In this document: piece after piece, positions 27,697 through 37,976 of the stretch
Layout of the letters: the number at the start of each line of letters is the position of its first letter
How positions within the stretch are numbered: the stretch's first letter is position 1
DNA from: Asaia bogorensis
Lineage (GTDB): Bacteria; Pseudomonadota; Alphaproteobacteria; Reyranellales; Reyranellaceae
Length of the DNA: 64,000 nt
NCBI GenBank assembly: GCA_945889625.1
Contig: CAMDCE010000001.1
Coordinates: 231,920 to 295,919 of the forward strand
Direction of reading: 5' to 3'
Notes under the pieces: model-generated
Told to the model about the DNA's origin: nothing
Seen by the model: the letters and a program-made list of their open reading frames with translations, nothing else
Databases searched by the model: none
Position numbers and translations under genes: made by a program

Positions 27697-28817
27697 GCGG
27701 CAAACTCGCGCCGTAACTGGTCGGTGTGTTGGCCGAGCGCCGGCACATCGCCCAGCCGCTCGGGCTCGCCGGCCCAAGAGGCGGCAAGCGCCGGCACCGT
27801 GACCTCGCCGTTCGGCGTCCTGAAGCCGATGCGTCGGAGCTGCGGGTGCACCGAGAGATCGGCCACCGAACTCACGCGAGCCCAGGCGATCTGCGCTGCA
27901 TCGAGCCGCGCCGCGAGGGTCTCGAAAGACTGTGCACCAAAACTCTGCTGGACGATGGCGTTGGTGTCGTCGCGGCGCGCATTGCGGGCCTTGTTGGTAG
28001 CGTAGTCGGGATCCTTGTCGAGGCCCGGCCGGTCGAGCACGCCCTCGCACAGCCGCGTGAACTCGCGGTCGTTCTGGATCGAGATCAGCACCGGCACTTT
28101 GTCGGCCGTCGCGTAGACGCCGTAGGGCGCGATGGTGGGATGAGTGAGGCCGAGCCTCGGCCAGTCGTAGGCGCCGTAATCCTTGGCGAGCAGCGGCACG
28201 CTCATCCATTCCGCCATTGAGGAAAACAGCGACACCGAGATGCTGCGGCCTTCGCCGCTTTTCTGCCGCGCCAGCAGGGCTTCCAGGATGGCGGCATGGG
28301 CGTACATGCCAGTGCCAATGTCGGTCGCCGACACGCCGATGCGGCCGGGCGCATGCTCGGTGCCGGTGATCGAGGCCATGCCGCTCTCGGCCTGGACCAG
28401 CAGGTCGTAGGCGCGGCGGTTCTTGTAGGGTCCGTGATCGCCGTAACCCGAGATGTCGACGGCGATCAGGCGCTTGTCCTTGGCCCGCATCGCCGCCGAG
28501 CCGAAGCCAGCGCGCTCGGCAGCGCCTGGCGCCAGGTTCTGGATCAGCACGTCGGCCTTCGCGATCATGCGATGGAGGAGGGCGAGATCGCCCTTCTTCT
28601 TGAAGTCGAGCGTCACCGACTGCTTGCCGCGATTCAGCCAGACGAAATAGCTCGCCAGCCCATGGACATAGCCGTCGTAACCGCGCGCGAAATCGCCTTC
28701 CGGCCGCTCGATCTTGATGACCCTCGCGCCCGAATCGGCCAGCCGTGCCGAGCAGTAGGGGGCGGCCACCGCCTGCTCGACACTCACCACCAGCAAGCCG
28801 TCCAGCGCTCCGGGCAT
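27693..28817 (-). CDS. CaiB/BaiF (family III) CoA-transferase
   Basis: 374 residues of the formyl-CoA/carnitine-CoA transferase family. N-terminal VVSVEQAVAAPYCSARLADSGARVIKIERPEGD, then NRGKQSVTLDFKKK and YDLLVQAESGMASITG with the catalytic Asp of the family near residue 160. It moves CoA between an acyl-CoA donor and a carboxylic acid. The ATG at 28817 is preceded by a purine-rich AGGA; the 769-residue track ORF is an antisense extension over the aconitase X gene. It is divergent from that gene with a 48-base gap. Confidence 0.9.
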   Translation of the reverse strand: MPGALDGLLVVSVEQAVAAPYCSARLADSGARVIKIERPEGDFARGYDGYVHGLASYFVWLNRGKQSVTLDFKKKGDLALLHRMIAKADVLIQNLAPGAAERAGFGSAAMRAKDKRLIAVDISGYGDHGPYKNRRAYDLLVQAESGMASITGTEHAPGRIGVSATDIGTGMYAHAAILEALLARQKSGEGRSISVSLFSSMAEWMSVPLLAKDYGAYDWPRLGLTHPTIAPYGVYATADKVPVLISIQNDREFTRLCEGVLDRPGLDKDPDYATNKARNARRDDTNAIVQQSFGAQSFETLAARLDAAQIAWARVSSVADLSVHPQLRRIGFRTPNGEVTVPALAASWAGEPERLGDVPALGQHTDQLRREFAA

Positions 28818-28865
28818 TCCTACGCGTCTCTCCGTTAGGGGCGGGCAACATGCCATAGTGAAGGC

Positions 28866-30110
28866 ATGGTGCAACTCACATCGGCGGAACGCGAAACTGT
28901 CGACGGCCGCGACGGGCCGGCGCGCGCCATGGCGCTGCGCATCGTGGCCGACACCGCGCGGCTTCTTGGCGCGGCGAAGCTCGTGCCGATCGCCTCGGCG
29001 CACATCGACGGCTGCCTCTATCACGGCGATTCCGGCACCCTGTTCGCCGAGCGACTGGTCGAGGGCCGTGGCACGGTCGCGGTGCCGACCACGCTCAATG
29101 TCGGCGCGCTCGATCTCCTGCATGCCGGCCGCGTGCGGCTGGAGCTGCAGCGTGCGGCCATGGCGCGGCGGATGATGGACGCCTATCTCAAGCTCGGCTG
29201 TCGTCCGACCTGGACTTGCGCGCCCTATCAGGCAGGACACCGCCCGGCGCTCGGCCAGCATGTGGCGTGGGGCGAGAGCAACGCCGTTGCCTTCTGCAAC
29301 ACCGTGCTGGGCGCGCGCAGCGAACGCTACGGCGACTTTCTCGATATCTGCGCCGCCCTCTCGGGTCGCGCTCCTGAAACCGGTCTGCATCTCGACGACA
29401 ATCGCCGCGCCACGCTCGAAGTCGATGCCTCGACGCTCGATCCCCGGCTGGTCGCGGAGGATGCCTTCTGGCCGGTGCTGGGCGCTTGGCTCGGCGAGAC
29501 CGCGGGTGGCCGGGTCGTTGCCTTCACGGGATTGCCCAAGCGCATCGACGAGGACCGGTTGAAGGCGATGGGCGCGGCAGCGGCCTCCACCGGTTCGGTC
29601 GGCCTCTTTCATATCGCAGGCGTGACGACAGAGGATCCCAAGTTGGCGCCGGAACATGAGACGATCCTCCTCACGGGTCCGATGCTGCATGCCGCGCGCG
29701 ACCGGCTGTCGACGGCGCGGGCTCACGCAGGCGACGCCGTCGACGCCGTCGCCGTCGGTAGCCCGCACTTTTCCTACGACGAATTCCGCCGGCTGTTCGC
29801 GTATCTCAGGGGACGTAAGCTCGCGATCCCGTTCTACGTCTGTACCGGCCGGCACACGCTTGCGGCACTGGCCGAAGCCGGCCTCTCCGAGACGCTCAAG
29901 ACAAGCGGCCTCACGGTCGTGGCCGACACCTGCATCGTGGTGACGCCGATCCTGCCGGCGTCCGATGGTCTGCTGCTCACCAACTCCGGCAAGTTCGCGC
30001 ACTACACGCGGCCCAACACCGGCTACGACGTGCTCTACGGCTCTCTGGCAGACTGCGCCGAAACGGCGGTCGCCGGTCGGCTGGTGCGCGACGAGGCGAT
30101 CTGGCGATGA
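28866..30110 (+). CDS. aconitase X catalytic (large) subunit
   Basis: A 414-residue protein of the AcnX (former DUF521) family of dehydratases. Family landmarks in order: LVPIASAHIDGCLYHGDSG, VPTTLNVGALD, TWTCAPYQ with a conserved Cys near 118, WGESNAVAFCNTVLGARSERYGDFLDICAALSGRAP, GLHLDDNR, and late VVADTCIVV and NSGKFAHY. Known members dehydrate cis-3-hydroxy-L-proline or phosphomevalonate. Its swivel partner follows by ATGA overlap. CATAGT ends six bases before the ATG and there is no Shine-Dalgarno, so it may be leaderless. Neither proline racemase nor pyrroline-carboxylate reductase is nearby, so the substrate is open. Confidence 0.9.
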   Translation: MVQLTSAERETVDGRDGPARAMALRIVADTARLLGAAKLVPIASAHIDGCLYHGDSGTLFAERLVEGRGTVAVPTTLNVGALDLLHAGRVRLELQRAAMARRMMDAYLKLGCRPTWTCAPYQAGHRPALGQHVAWGESNAVAFCNTVLGARSERYGDFLDICAALSGRAPETGLHLDDNRRATLEVDASTLDPRLVAEDAFWPVLGAWLGETAGGRVVAFTGLPKRIDEDRLKAMGAAAASTGSVGLFHIAGVTTEDPKLAPEHETILLTGPMLHAARDRLSTARAHAGDAVDAVAVGSPHFSYDEFRRLFAYLRGRKLAIPFYVCTGRHTLAALAEAGLSETLKTSGLTVVADTCIVVTPILPASDGLLLTNSGKFAHYTRPNTGYDVLYGSLADCAETAVAGRLVRDEAIWR

Positions 30111-30490
30111 CGGCTTTGTTGCCCGGATTGGCGGAAGGCCGCGTGCTGAAACTGCGGTCGCTGTCGCTGTGGGGCGGCGTCGATCCCTTCAGCGGAAAGC
30201 TTACCGATCCGGCGCTGCCGCACTGCGGCGAGAGCGTGAAGGATCGCGTGCTGATGATCGGCGAGCCGGTCGGCTCGTCCTCGTCGAGTGCGGTGCTGCT
30301 GGAGCTGCTGCATGCGGGCAATGCGCCGGCGGCGATTGTGCTCGGCCGCGTCGACGCCATTGTGGCGCTGGGCGTGCTGGTGGCGCGCGAGATGCGATGG
30401 GCTACCATCCCGCTGGTCGTGATGGCGCCGTCGGAACAGGAAAGAATCGTCGACGGCGAGACAATGAAGATCGGGCCAAGAACCGATTAG
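30107..30490 (+). CDS. aconitase X swivel (small) subunit
   Basis: 127 residues of the former DUF126 family, the swivelling domain that completes the aconitase X active site. It has LWGGVDPFSGKLTDP, the conserved VLMIGEPVGSSSSSAVLLELLHAG and AIVLGRVDAIVALGVLVARE. Separate large and small genes mark the two-subunit form of aconitase X. It overlaps the large-subunit stop by ATGA and is followed nine bases later by the second CoA-transferase gene. Confidence 0.9.
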   Translation: MTALLPGLAEGRVLKLRSLSLWGGVDPFSGKLTDPALPHCGESVKDRVLMIGEPVGSSSSSAVLLELLHAGNAPAAIVLGRVDAIVALGVLVAREMRWATIPLVVMAPSEQERIVDGETMKIGPRTD

Positions 30491-30499
30491 GGGACGGAA

Positions 30500-31702
30500 A
30501 TGCCGGGACCGCTAGCGGGCGTGAAAGTGATCGATCTGACGGCGGTGCTTCTGGGACCCTTCGCCACCCAGCATATGGCCGACATGGGCGCCGACGTGAT
30601 CAAGGTCGAGCCGCCGGAGGGCGACCTGCTGCGCCTGTCGGGCGGCTCGATGGGCCGCGACAAGGGCATGGGTCCGATCTACATGGCGGCCAACCGCAAC
30701 AAGCGCTCGCTCTGCCTCGACCTCAAGAAGCCGGCCGCCGTCGCCGTGCTGAAGGACCTGATCAAGACTGCCGACCTGTTCATCCATAACAGCCGGCCGG
30801 CGGCGATCGAGCGATTGGGGCTGGGCTACGAGGATCTGAAGAAGATCAATCCGTCGATCATTTACGCCTACTCGCTCGGTTATGCGCGCAAGGGACCGTA
30901 CGGCCACAAGCCCGCCTTCGACGACCTGGTGCAGGGTGTCAGCGGCGCCGCTTCGCTGCAGAGCCGCGTCGACGGCGCGCCGCCGCGCTTCATGCCGAGC
31001 CTGATCGCCGACAAGACGACGGGCCTGCATCTCTGCATCGCCGTGCTGGGCGCGCTTTATCACCGCAAGTGCACCGGCGAGGGCCAGATGATCGAGGTGC
31101 CGATGCTCGAGACCCTGGCATCGTTCTGGCTGACCGAGCATCTGTTCGGCAAGACCTGGAACCCCGGGCGCGGCGCCATGGGCTACGATCGCATCATCAA
31201 CAAGTACCGCCATCCGTTCCAGACCAAGAACGGCTATGTCTGCGCGCTGCCCTACACCGATCAGCACTGGATCACCTTCTTCGGGATCGTCGAGCGGCCC
31301 GACCTGGCCAAGGACAAGCGGTTCGCCGATCGCATCGAGCGTCCCAAGCATTTCAGCGAGCTCTACCAGGTGCTCGATTCTCTATTGAAGCACCGCACGA
31401 CCGAGGAGTGGCTCGCGGCGTTCGACAAGGCCGACATTCCCGCCATGCCGGTGCTCACCCTGGAGGAGCTGCTCGACGATCCGCACCTCAAGGCGACCGG
31501 CTTTTTCACCGAGCGCGAGCATCCCACCGAAGGTTCGATCACCACCTGTGCCAGCCCGCTCGATTTCGAGAAAACCAAGACCGAGTTCCGACGTCATGCG
31601 CCGCGGATCGGCGGCGACGGCGAGGAGGTGCTGCGCGAGGCCGGCTTGAGCGATGCCGCGATCGAAAAGTTGAAGGCCGACAAGACGTTGATCGTGCCCT
31701 GA
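30500..31702 (+). CDS. CaiB/BaiF (family III) CoA-transferase
   Basis: 400 residues, a typical family III transferase: VKVIDLTAVLLGPFATQHMADMGADVIKVEPPEGDLLR, NRNKRSLCLDLKKP, and FDDLVQGVSG with the active-site Asp. It sits nine bases behind the aconitase X swivel gene and ahead of three acyl-CoA dehydrogenases, so it most likely activates the dehydrated product as its CoA thioester before desaturation (inference). It is only distantly similar to the divergent CoA-transferase at 27693-28817. Confidence 0.92.
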   Translation: MPGPLAGVKVIDLTAVLLGPFATQHMADMGADVIKVEPPEGDLLRLSGGSMGRDKGMGPIYMAANRNKRSLCLDLKKPAAVAVLKDLIKTADLFIHNSRPAAIERLGLGYEDLKKINPSIIYAYSLGYARKGPYGHKPAFDDLVQGVSGAASLQSRVDGAPPRFMPSLIADKTTGLHLCIAVLGALYHRKCTGEGQMIEVPMLETLASFWLTEHLFGKTWNPGRGAMGYDRIINKYRHPFQTKNGYVCALPYTDQHWITFFGIVERPDLAKDKRFADRIERPKHFSELYQVLDSLLKHRTTEEWLAAFDKADIPAMPVLTLEELLDDPHLKATGFFTEREHPTEGSITTCASPLDFEKTKTEFRRHAPRIGGDGEEVLREAGLSDAAIEKLKADKTLIVP

Positions 31703-31834
31703 CGTAAATCGTTTGCTACGTAAACTTGTTCCGCATCTCGGGGCTAGCAACCGCCATCCGGTATCGCAGCGCTTGTCCGGGCTGGCCTCGTCGCTAAACT
31801 CCGGCCAACCGAAAAGCCGGCCCGGGAGGGGCAC

Positions 31835-33031
<1,197 letters not shown>

Positions 33032-33053
33032 TGAGGATTGCGATGCCTGTTCT

Positions 33054-33179
33054 CTGTCATCCTGAGCGCAGTGAAGGATCTCACGCTGGCCTGGGACTCG
33101 GTGATCGTTTTGTCAGGTCCTTCTGGGCGTTTCGAGGCGGAAGCCTCGAAAGCGCCTAATCGCTCAGGACGACAAAGCC
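33054..33179. repeat. REP-like element between two acyl-CoA dehydrogenases
   Basis: Begins CTGTCATCCTGAGCGCAGTGAAGGATCT, 27 of 28 bases identical to the reverse complement of 8875-8902, and ends CGCTCAGGACGACA, an inverted copy of its own start. An internal hairpin, TTTCGAGGCGGAAGCCTCGAAA, is perfect apart from the loop. No gene is seen here. Confidence 0.6.
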
Positions 33180-34343
33180 ATGAACCTCGACCTCAAGCCG
33201 GAACACAAAGCCTTCGCCGACGAAGTCCGGGACTTCGCGCGCAAAAACCTGTCGCCGGCGACCAAGGCCAAGACCTTCTCCGGCAAGCATTATAGCCGCG
33301 ACGACCACATGGTGTGGCAGCAGGCGCTGGGCAGGAAGGGCTGGCTCGCCTACACTTGGCCGAAGAAATTCGGCGGCCCGGGCTGGGACGTCACGCAGCG
33401 CTTCCTGTTCGAGAACGTGCTGGCCGAGGAGGGCGCGCCGCGCATCATCCCGTTTGGCGTCAAGATGGTCGGCCCGGTGATCTACACCTTCGGCAGCGAC
33501 GAGCAGAAGGAGAGATTCCTGCCGGGCATCCGCAGCTCCGACGTGTCGTGGTGCCAGGGCTATTCCGAGCCGGGCGCCGGCTCCGATCTCGCCAACCTTC
33601 GCACCCGCGCGGTGCGTGACGGCGACCACTACATCGTGAACGGCCAGAAGACCTGGACGTCGTCCGCGCACTGGGCCGACTGGATCTTTTGCCTGGTGCG
33701 GACCGACACCGAGGCCAAGCCGCAGGAAGGCATCTCCTTCCTGCTGATCGACATGAAGACGCCGGGAATCACCGTGCGGCCGATCATCATGCTCGACGGC
33801 GCACATCACGTGAACGACGTGTTCTTCGATAACGTCAAGGTTCCCGTCGCCAACTGCATCGGCAAGGAGAACGAGGGCTGGACCTGCGCCAAGTTCCTGC
33901 TGGCCAACGAGCGGCTGGGCATCGCCGAGGTGCCGGCCTCCAAGCGCGGCGTGCGCGCACTGCGCTCGATCAGTGAAGATCCGTCGCTTGCCGAAAAGAT
34001 CGCCGACGTCGACCTGCAGGTGCAGGCGCTGGAAATGAGCGAGCTGCGCGCTTTGTCGGCCATGGCGCTGGGCGGCGCGCCGGGCCCGGAAGTCTCGACG
34101 CTCAAGGTCCGCGGCTCGGAGATCCAGCAGCGCATCGCGGAACTGGCCATGGAGGCGGTCGGCGAATACGCAGCACCCTATCAGCCCGGCATGCTGTTCC
34201 AGGACACCAATGAGACGCCGGTCGGCCCCGACCATGCGCCGCCCGCCGCGCCGCGCTATTTCAACATGCGCAAGACCAGCATCTACGGTGGCAGCACCGA
34301 AATTCAGAAGAACATCGTGTCCAAGGCCATCCTCGGTCTATAA
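33180..34343 (+). CDS. acyl-CoA dehydrogenase, FadE-like catalytic-type subunit 2
   Basis: 387 residues, clearly a tandem paralogue of the preceding enzyme: WCQGYSEPGAGSDLANL, WADWIFCLVRTD, GISFLLIDMKTPGITVRPIIM, KENEGWTCAKFLLANERLGIA and SIYGGSTEIQKNIV are shared almost word for word. Again the YEGT position is YGGS and the helix Glu in LANERLGIA remains. The N-terminus and one mid-region loop differ, suggesting different acyl specificity. The ATG follows a repeat element with only a weak ribosome site (GACAAAGCC). Confidence 0.9.
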   Translation: MNLDLKPEHKAFADEVRDFARKNLSPATKAKTFSGKHYSRDDHMVWQQALGRKGWLAYTWPKKFGGPGWDVTQRFLFENVLAEEGAPRIIPFGVKMVGPVIYTFGSDEQKERFLPGIRSSDVSWCQGYSEPGAGSDLANLRTRAVRDGDHYIVNGQKTWTSSAHWADWIFCLVRTDTEAKPQEGISFLLIDMKTPGITVRPIIMLDGAHHVNDVFFDNVKVPVANCIGKENEGWTCAKFLLANERLGIAEVPASKRGVRALRSISEDPSLAEKIADVDLQVQALEMSELRALSAMALGGAPGPEVSTLKVRGSEIQQRIAELAMEAVGEYAAPYQPGMLFQDTNETPVGPDHAPPAAPRYFNMRKTSIYGGSTEIQKNIVSKAILGL

Positions 34344-34369
34344 GACGCGAAAGGTTTCCGGAGGAGAGA

Positions 34370-35512
34370 ATGGATCTGTCCCTGTCCGACGAACAGAAGC
34401 AGCTGCAGGAATCGGCCGAGCGTTTCGTTCGCGAAAAATACACTTTCGAGAACCGGCGCAAGATCGCCGGCACCGAGCGCGGCTGGCTGCCGGAGAACTG
34501 GGCGCAGTTCGCCGAGTTGGGCTGGCTCGCCATTCCGTTCTCGGAGGATGACGGCGGCATCGGCTTCGGCGCGATCGGGACGATGATTGTCATGGAGCAG
34601 TTCGGCAAAGGCCTGGTGCTCGAGCCGTTCCTGCCGACAGTCGTTCTCGGTGGCGGCCTGATCGCGGCGGCCGGCAGCAAGGCCCAGAAGGAGGCGCTGC
34701 TGGCTCCGATGATCGAGGGCAAGAAGCAGTTCGCACTCGCCTGGCTGGAGCGCCAGTCACGCTACAATCTGGCCGACGTATCGCTCAAGGCCACCAAGGA
34801 AGGCGCCGGCTGGTCGCTCAGCGGCCACAAGGGCGTGGTCTACAACGCAGCCTCGGCGGACAACATCATCGTGCTCTCCCGCACCGCCGGCTCGGCGCGC
34901 GAGGACAAGGGCCTCACGCTCTTCATCGTCGACGGCAAGGCCAAGGGATTGTCGCGCCGCGATTATCCGACGCAGGACGCGTTCCGCGCCTCCGAGCTCA
35001 CCTTCGACAAGGTCTCGGTCGGCGCCGATGCGGTGCTCGGCAAGGTCGACGGTGCCTTCGCGGTGGTCGAGGACTCAGTCGATCGCGCCATCGTGGCGCT
35101 CTGCGCCGAGGCTACGGGCTGCATGGACGCGATCAATGCCGCGACGCTCGAATACATCAAGACGCGCAAGCAGTTCGGCGTGCCGATCGGCAAGTTCCAG
35201 GTGCTGCAGCACCGCATGGTCGACTGCTTCACCAACGCCCAGGAAGCCCGCTCGATGACCCTGATGGCCTCCCTCAAGATCGACGACAAGGATGGCATCG
35301 TGCGCCGCAAGGCGGCATCGGGCGCCAAGGTGCAGATCGGCAAGTCGGGCAAATTCTGCGGCCAGAGCGCCGTCCAGATGCACGGCGGCATGGGCGTCAC
35401 CGACGAGCTCTCGGTCAGCCACTACTTCAAGCGACTGACCATGATCGACCTGATGTTCGGCAACCAGCAGCACCATCTGACGCGCTACAGCAACCTCGCC
35501 ATGGCGGCGTGA
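34370..35512 (+). CDS. acyl-CoA dehydrogenase-like subunit without an obvious catalytic base
   Basis: 380 residues, shorter and divergent. It keeps LGWLAIPFSEDDGGIGFG, a FAD-region remnant, RKQFGVPIGKFQVLQHRMVD and VQMHGGMGVTDELSVSHYFKRL. At the C-terminus IDLMFGNQQHHL replaces YEGTxEIQ, and the helix that carries Glu in its two neighbours reads VDRAIVALCAEA. It therefore lacks both usual base positions. This is the pattern of the non-catalytic partner in alpha2beta2 acyl-CoA dehydrogenases of steroid side-chain degradation. GGAGGAGAGA gives a strong ribosome site. Confidence 0.85.
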   Translation: MDLSLSDEQKQLQESAERFVREKYTFENRRKIAGTERGWLPENWAQFAELGWLAIPFSEDDGGIGFGAIGTMIVMEQFGKGLVLEPFLPTVVLGGGLIAAAGSKAQKEALLAPMIEGKKQFALAWLERQSRYNLADVSLKATKEGAGWSLSGHKGVVYNAASADNIIVLSRTAGSAREDKGLTLFIVDGKAKGLSRRDYPTQDAFRASELTFDKVSVGADAVLGKVDGAFAVVEDSVDRAIVALCAEATGCMDAINAATLEYIKTRKQFGVPIGKFQVLQHRMVDCFTNAQEARSMTLMASLKIDDKDGIVRRKAASGAKVQIGKSGKFCGQSAVQMHGGMGVTDELSVSHYFKRLTMIDLMFGNQQHHLTRYSNLAMAA

Positions 35513-35537
35513 GCCGTCGCCTTTCAGGCGGGCGGCA

Positions 35538-36503
35538 GTGAGGGCAATCCTCGACATCATCGTGCCGGTATTCGGCATGATGGCGATCGGCTGGGGACTG
35601 GGCCGCGCGCGGCTGATTTCGATCGAGGGCCTGCGCGGACTGACCAATGTCACCTTCTACGTGCTGTTCCCCGCGCTGCTCTTCCGCTCGATGTCCCAGG
35701 TGCGGATCGCGGCGCTCGAGCCCAGCATCCTGCTGGTGTTCTTCGGCGGCGTGATGGTGCTGTTCGCGCTGCTGCTGCCGGTCGGCCGGCTGCTCGGCAT
35801 GCCCGCCGGCGATCGCATCGTGTTCGCGCTTTCCGGCACTTTCTCCAACGGCGTCGGGATCGGCATTCCCTTCATCACCTACGCCTTCGGCGAGGAAGGG
35901 CTGGTGCCGCTGCTGATGATCATCGCGCTGCATTCGCTACTGATGCTGACGCTCGCCTCGTTCCTGCTGGAGATTGCTGGCCAAAGCAGGGGCGGCGGCA
36001 GTGGCCGGCTGATCGCGCGGCTCGGCAGCGCGGTCCTCACCATGCTGAAGCATCCGATCATTCCGGCAATCTTCCTTGGCCTGATCTGGTCGGAGGTGAC
36101 GGGCCATGTGCCGGGCCTCGCGACGCCGGTCGTGATCGACCAGATCCTGAAGGCGTTGGCCGTGGCAGCGCCGCCCTGCGGCCTCATCATGGCCGGCGCC
36201 TCGCTCGCCCATGTCGGGGTCAAGGAGCACTGGCAGACCGCGGCACTTGCCACTGCGCTCAAGCTCGCCCTGTTGCCGCTGATCGTGTGGACGATCGGCC
36301 GCTTCGTTTTTCCGCTCGATCCGCTGTGGCTCACGGTGGCGACGCTCAACTCGGCGCTGCCCGCAGGCGCCAACGTCTACATGGTGGCGCAGCTCTATCG
36401 CACCGGTGTCGGCCTCGCGACCAACGTCGTGGTGATCTCCACAATGGCCAGCGTGATCACGCTGTCCATTGCGCTGTTGTTGCTCGGCGTGCAGACGCGC
36501 TAG
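35538..36503 (+). CDS. AEC-family (auxin efflux carrier) transporter
   Basis: 321 residues with about ten membrane helices in two inverted halves. It starts at GTG (ILDIIVPVFGMMAIGWGLGR) and shows the family motif NVTFYVLFPALLFRSM, then SGTFSNGVGIGIPF and the C-terminal LNSALPAGANVYMVAQLY. AEC proteins carry dicarboxylates or other organic anions. It follows the dehydrogenases by 25 bases and precedes the dioxygenase by 23, so it is probably the uptake or export step of the same pathway. Confidence 0.88.
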   Translation: MRAILDIIVPVFGMMAIGWGLGRARLISIEGLRGLTNVTFYVLFPALLFRSMSQVRIAALEPSILLVFFGGVMVLFALLLPVGRLLGMPAGDRIVFALSGTFSNGVGIGIPFITYAFGEEGLVPLLMIIALHSLLMLTLASFLLEIAGQSRGGGSGRLIARLGSAVLTMLKHPIIPAIFLGLIWSEVTGHVPGLATPVVIDQILKALAVAAPPCGLIMAGASLAHVGVKEHWQTAALATALKLALLPLIVWTIGRFVFPLDPLWLTVATLNSALPAGANVYMVAQLYRTGVGLATNVVVISTMASVITLSIALLLLGVQTR

Positions 36504-36526
36504 GGTTGGGTACCGGAGGAAAGTCT

Positions 36527-37390
36527 ATGGCTTACGAAACGGTAGAAGTCTGCAAACTGACCGGCGGCTGCGGTGCCGAGGTGCTGGGCGTCGACCTCAA
36601 GTCGATGAGCAACCGCCAATGGGATGAGGTGCAGCGCGCCTTCACCGAGCACGGCGTGATCTTCTTCCGCGACCAGAAGCTGACGCCCGACCAGCATCTC
36701 GAGTTCGCGCGGCGCTGGGCCCCGATCGACGTCAATCGCTTCTTCAAGGCGGCGCCCGGCCATCCGGAGATCGCCGAGGTGCGCAAGGAGCCTGAGCAGA
36801 AGACCAATATCGGCGGCGGCTGGCACACCGACCACAGCTACGACCAGGAGCCCGCGATGGGCTCGATCCTGCTGGCGCGCGAGCTGCCGGAGGAGGGCGG
36901 CGACACGCTGTTCGCCAACATGTATCGCGCCTTCGAGACGCTCTCGCCCGGCCTGCAACGCACGCTCGAAGGCATGCGGGCCGTCCATGGCTCGGCGCAC
37001 ATCTTCGGCAAGGGTGGTCTGAACGACAGGAATCCCGAGGGCGCCAGCCGCTACGGCAACCACCAACTGGTCGGCGAGGACGTTCTCCATCCGGTCGTGA
37101 TCCGCCATCCGCTGAGCGGCCGCAAGGCGCTCTACGTCAACCCGGCCTTCACGCTCCGTTTCGAGGACTGGTCGGACGAGGATAGCCGGCCGCTGCTCGA
37201 CTATCTCTATCGTCATGCCGCGCGGCCGGAATTCACCTGCCGCTTCCGCTGGCGCGAAGGCTCGATCGCCTTCTGGGACAACCGCGCCACCTGGCACTAC
37301 GCCGCCAACGACTATCACGGCGAACGCCGGCTGATGCACCGCATCACCGTCGCCGGCTGCGCGCTGCAGGCGGCGACGGCGAACGGTTAG
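36527..37390 (+). CDS. TauD/TfdA-family 2-oxoglutarate dioxygenase
   Basis: 287 residues of the iron(II)/2-oxoglutarate oxygenase family. WHTDHSY supplies the HxD iron ligands near residue 100, GGDTLFANMYRAFETLS follows, and AFWDNRATWHYAANDYHGERRLMHRITVAG carries the distal His and the Arg that binds 2-oxoglutarate. It hydroxylates a carbon next to a carboxylate, sulfonate or ether. The start at 36527 has GGAGGAAAGTCT; the longer track ORF is shadow of the AEC gene. Last gene of the plus-strand cluster. Confidence 0.92.
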   Translation: MAYETVEVCKLTGGCGAEVLGVDLKSMSNRQWDEVQRAFTEHGVIFFRDQKLTPDQHLEFARRWAPIDVNRFFKAAPGHPEIAEVRKEPEQKTNIGGGWHTDHSYDQEPAMGSILLARELPEEGGDTLFANMYRAFETLSPGLQRTLEGMRAVHGSAHIFGKGGLNDRNPEGASRYGNHQLVGEDVLHPVVIRHPLSGRKALYVNPAFTLRFEDWSDEDSRPLLDYLYRHAARPEFTCRFRWREGSIAFWDNRATWHYAANDYHGERRLMHRITVAGCALQAATANG

Positions 37391-37397
37391 ATCGCGG

Positions 37398-37931
37398 TTA
37401 GTTCTTGAGCGCCAGCGAAATGTCGGCGACGCCATAGGCGAGGTTGTAGCCGGCGTTGCCGCTGCCCTGGATCTCGGTGGCCTGCAACACGACCTGGTTG
37501 TTGGCGCCGCCATAGAGCCAGTTGCCGCCGCCGCCCGCGCCGGCGACGATCTGGGCCTGCTCGCCGATGAAGCCGCCGACCAGCACCTTGGGATCGGTGG
37601 TCAGGGTCGAGCCGACCAGGCCGCCAAGCTGGAAGACGTGCCACACCATGTGGCCGGCCTTGGTGTAGCCGAGGTCGATGCCGAACTTGCGGATGGTCCC
37701 GGCATAGGCCTGCGAGACGCCGTCCTTGGTCAGGTAGACGCAGCTCAAATTCTTGCTCGAGCCGAGGACAAAACCGGTGCTGCCGCTGACGTTGCAGGTC
37801 AGCGCGCCGATATAGACCTTGGAATCCGCATATTGCTTGTTCAGGGTTTGCGCGTCCGTCTGTCCGGTCTGGCAGGCCCCCGTAGTGGCTGCGAGGATCG
37901 CTGCGGCGGCGACCGAAAGATACTTGCTCAT
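37398..37931 (-). CDS. DUF992 family exported protein
   Basis: 177 residues. Signal peptide with a possible lipobox (ATTGAC), then the DUF992 body: KVYIGALTCNVSGSTGFVLGSSKNLSCVYL, FGIDLGYTKAGHMVWHVFQ, LVGGFIGEQAQIVAGAGGGGNWLYGG and IQGSGNAGYNLAYGVADISLAL. The two cysteines in the first third are family-conserved. DUF992 proteins are common in alphaproteobacteria and have no known function; an outer-membrane or periplasmic place is likely. GGGGAG lies upstream of the ATG at 37931. It converges on the dioxygenase gene with a 7-base gap. Confidence 0.88.
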   Translation of the reverse strand: MSKYLSVAAAAILAATTGACQTGQTDAQTLNKQYADSKVYIGALTCNVSGSTGFVLGSSKNLSCVYLTKDGVSQAYAGTIRKFGIDLGYTKAGHMVWHVFQLGGLVGSTLTTDPKVLVGGFIGEQAQIVAGAGGGGNWLYGGANNQVVLQATEIQGSGNAGYNLAYGVADISLALKN

Positions 37932-37976
37932 ACTAACCAACTCCCCTTTTTTGAGCCCCGTGTATGGCACAAAAAC

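Noticed and set aside
27693-30002. 769-codon reading of the CoA-transferase
   Set aside because: The first 395 codons are antisense to the aconitase X gene; the family N-terminus begins at the ATG at 28817.
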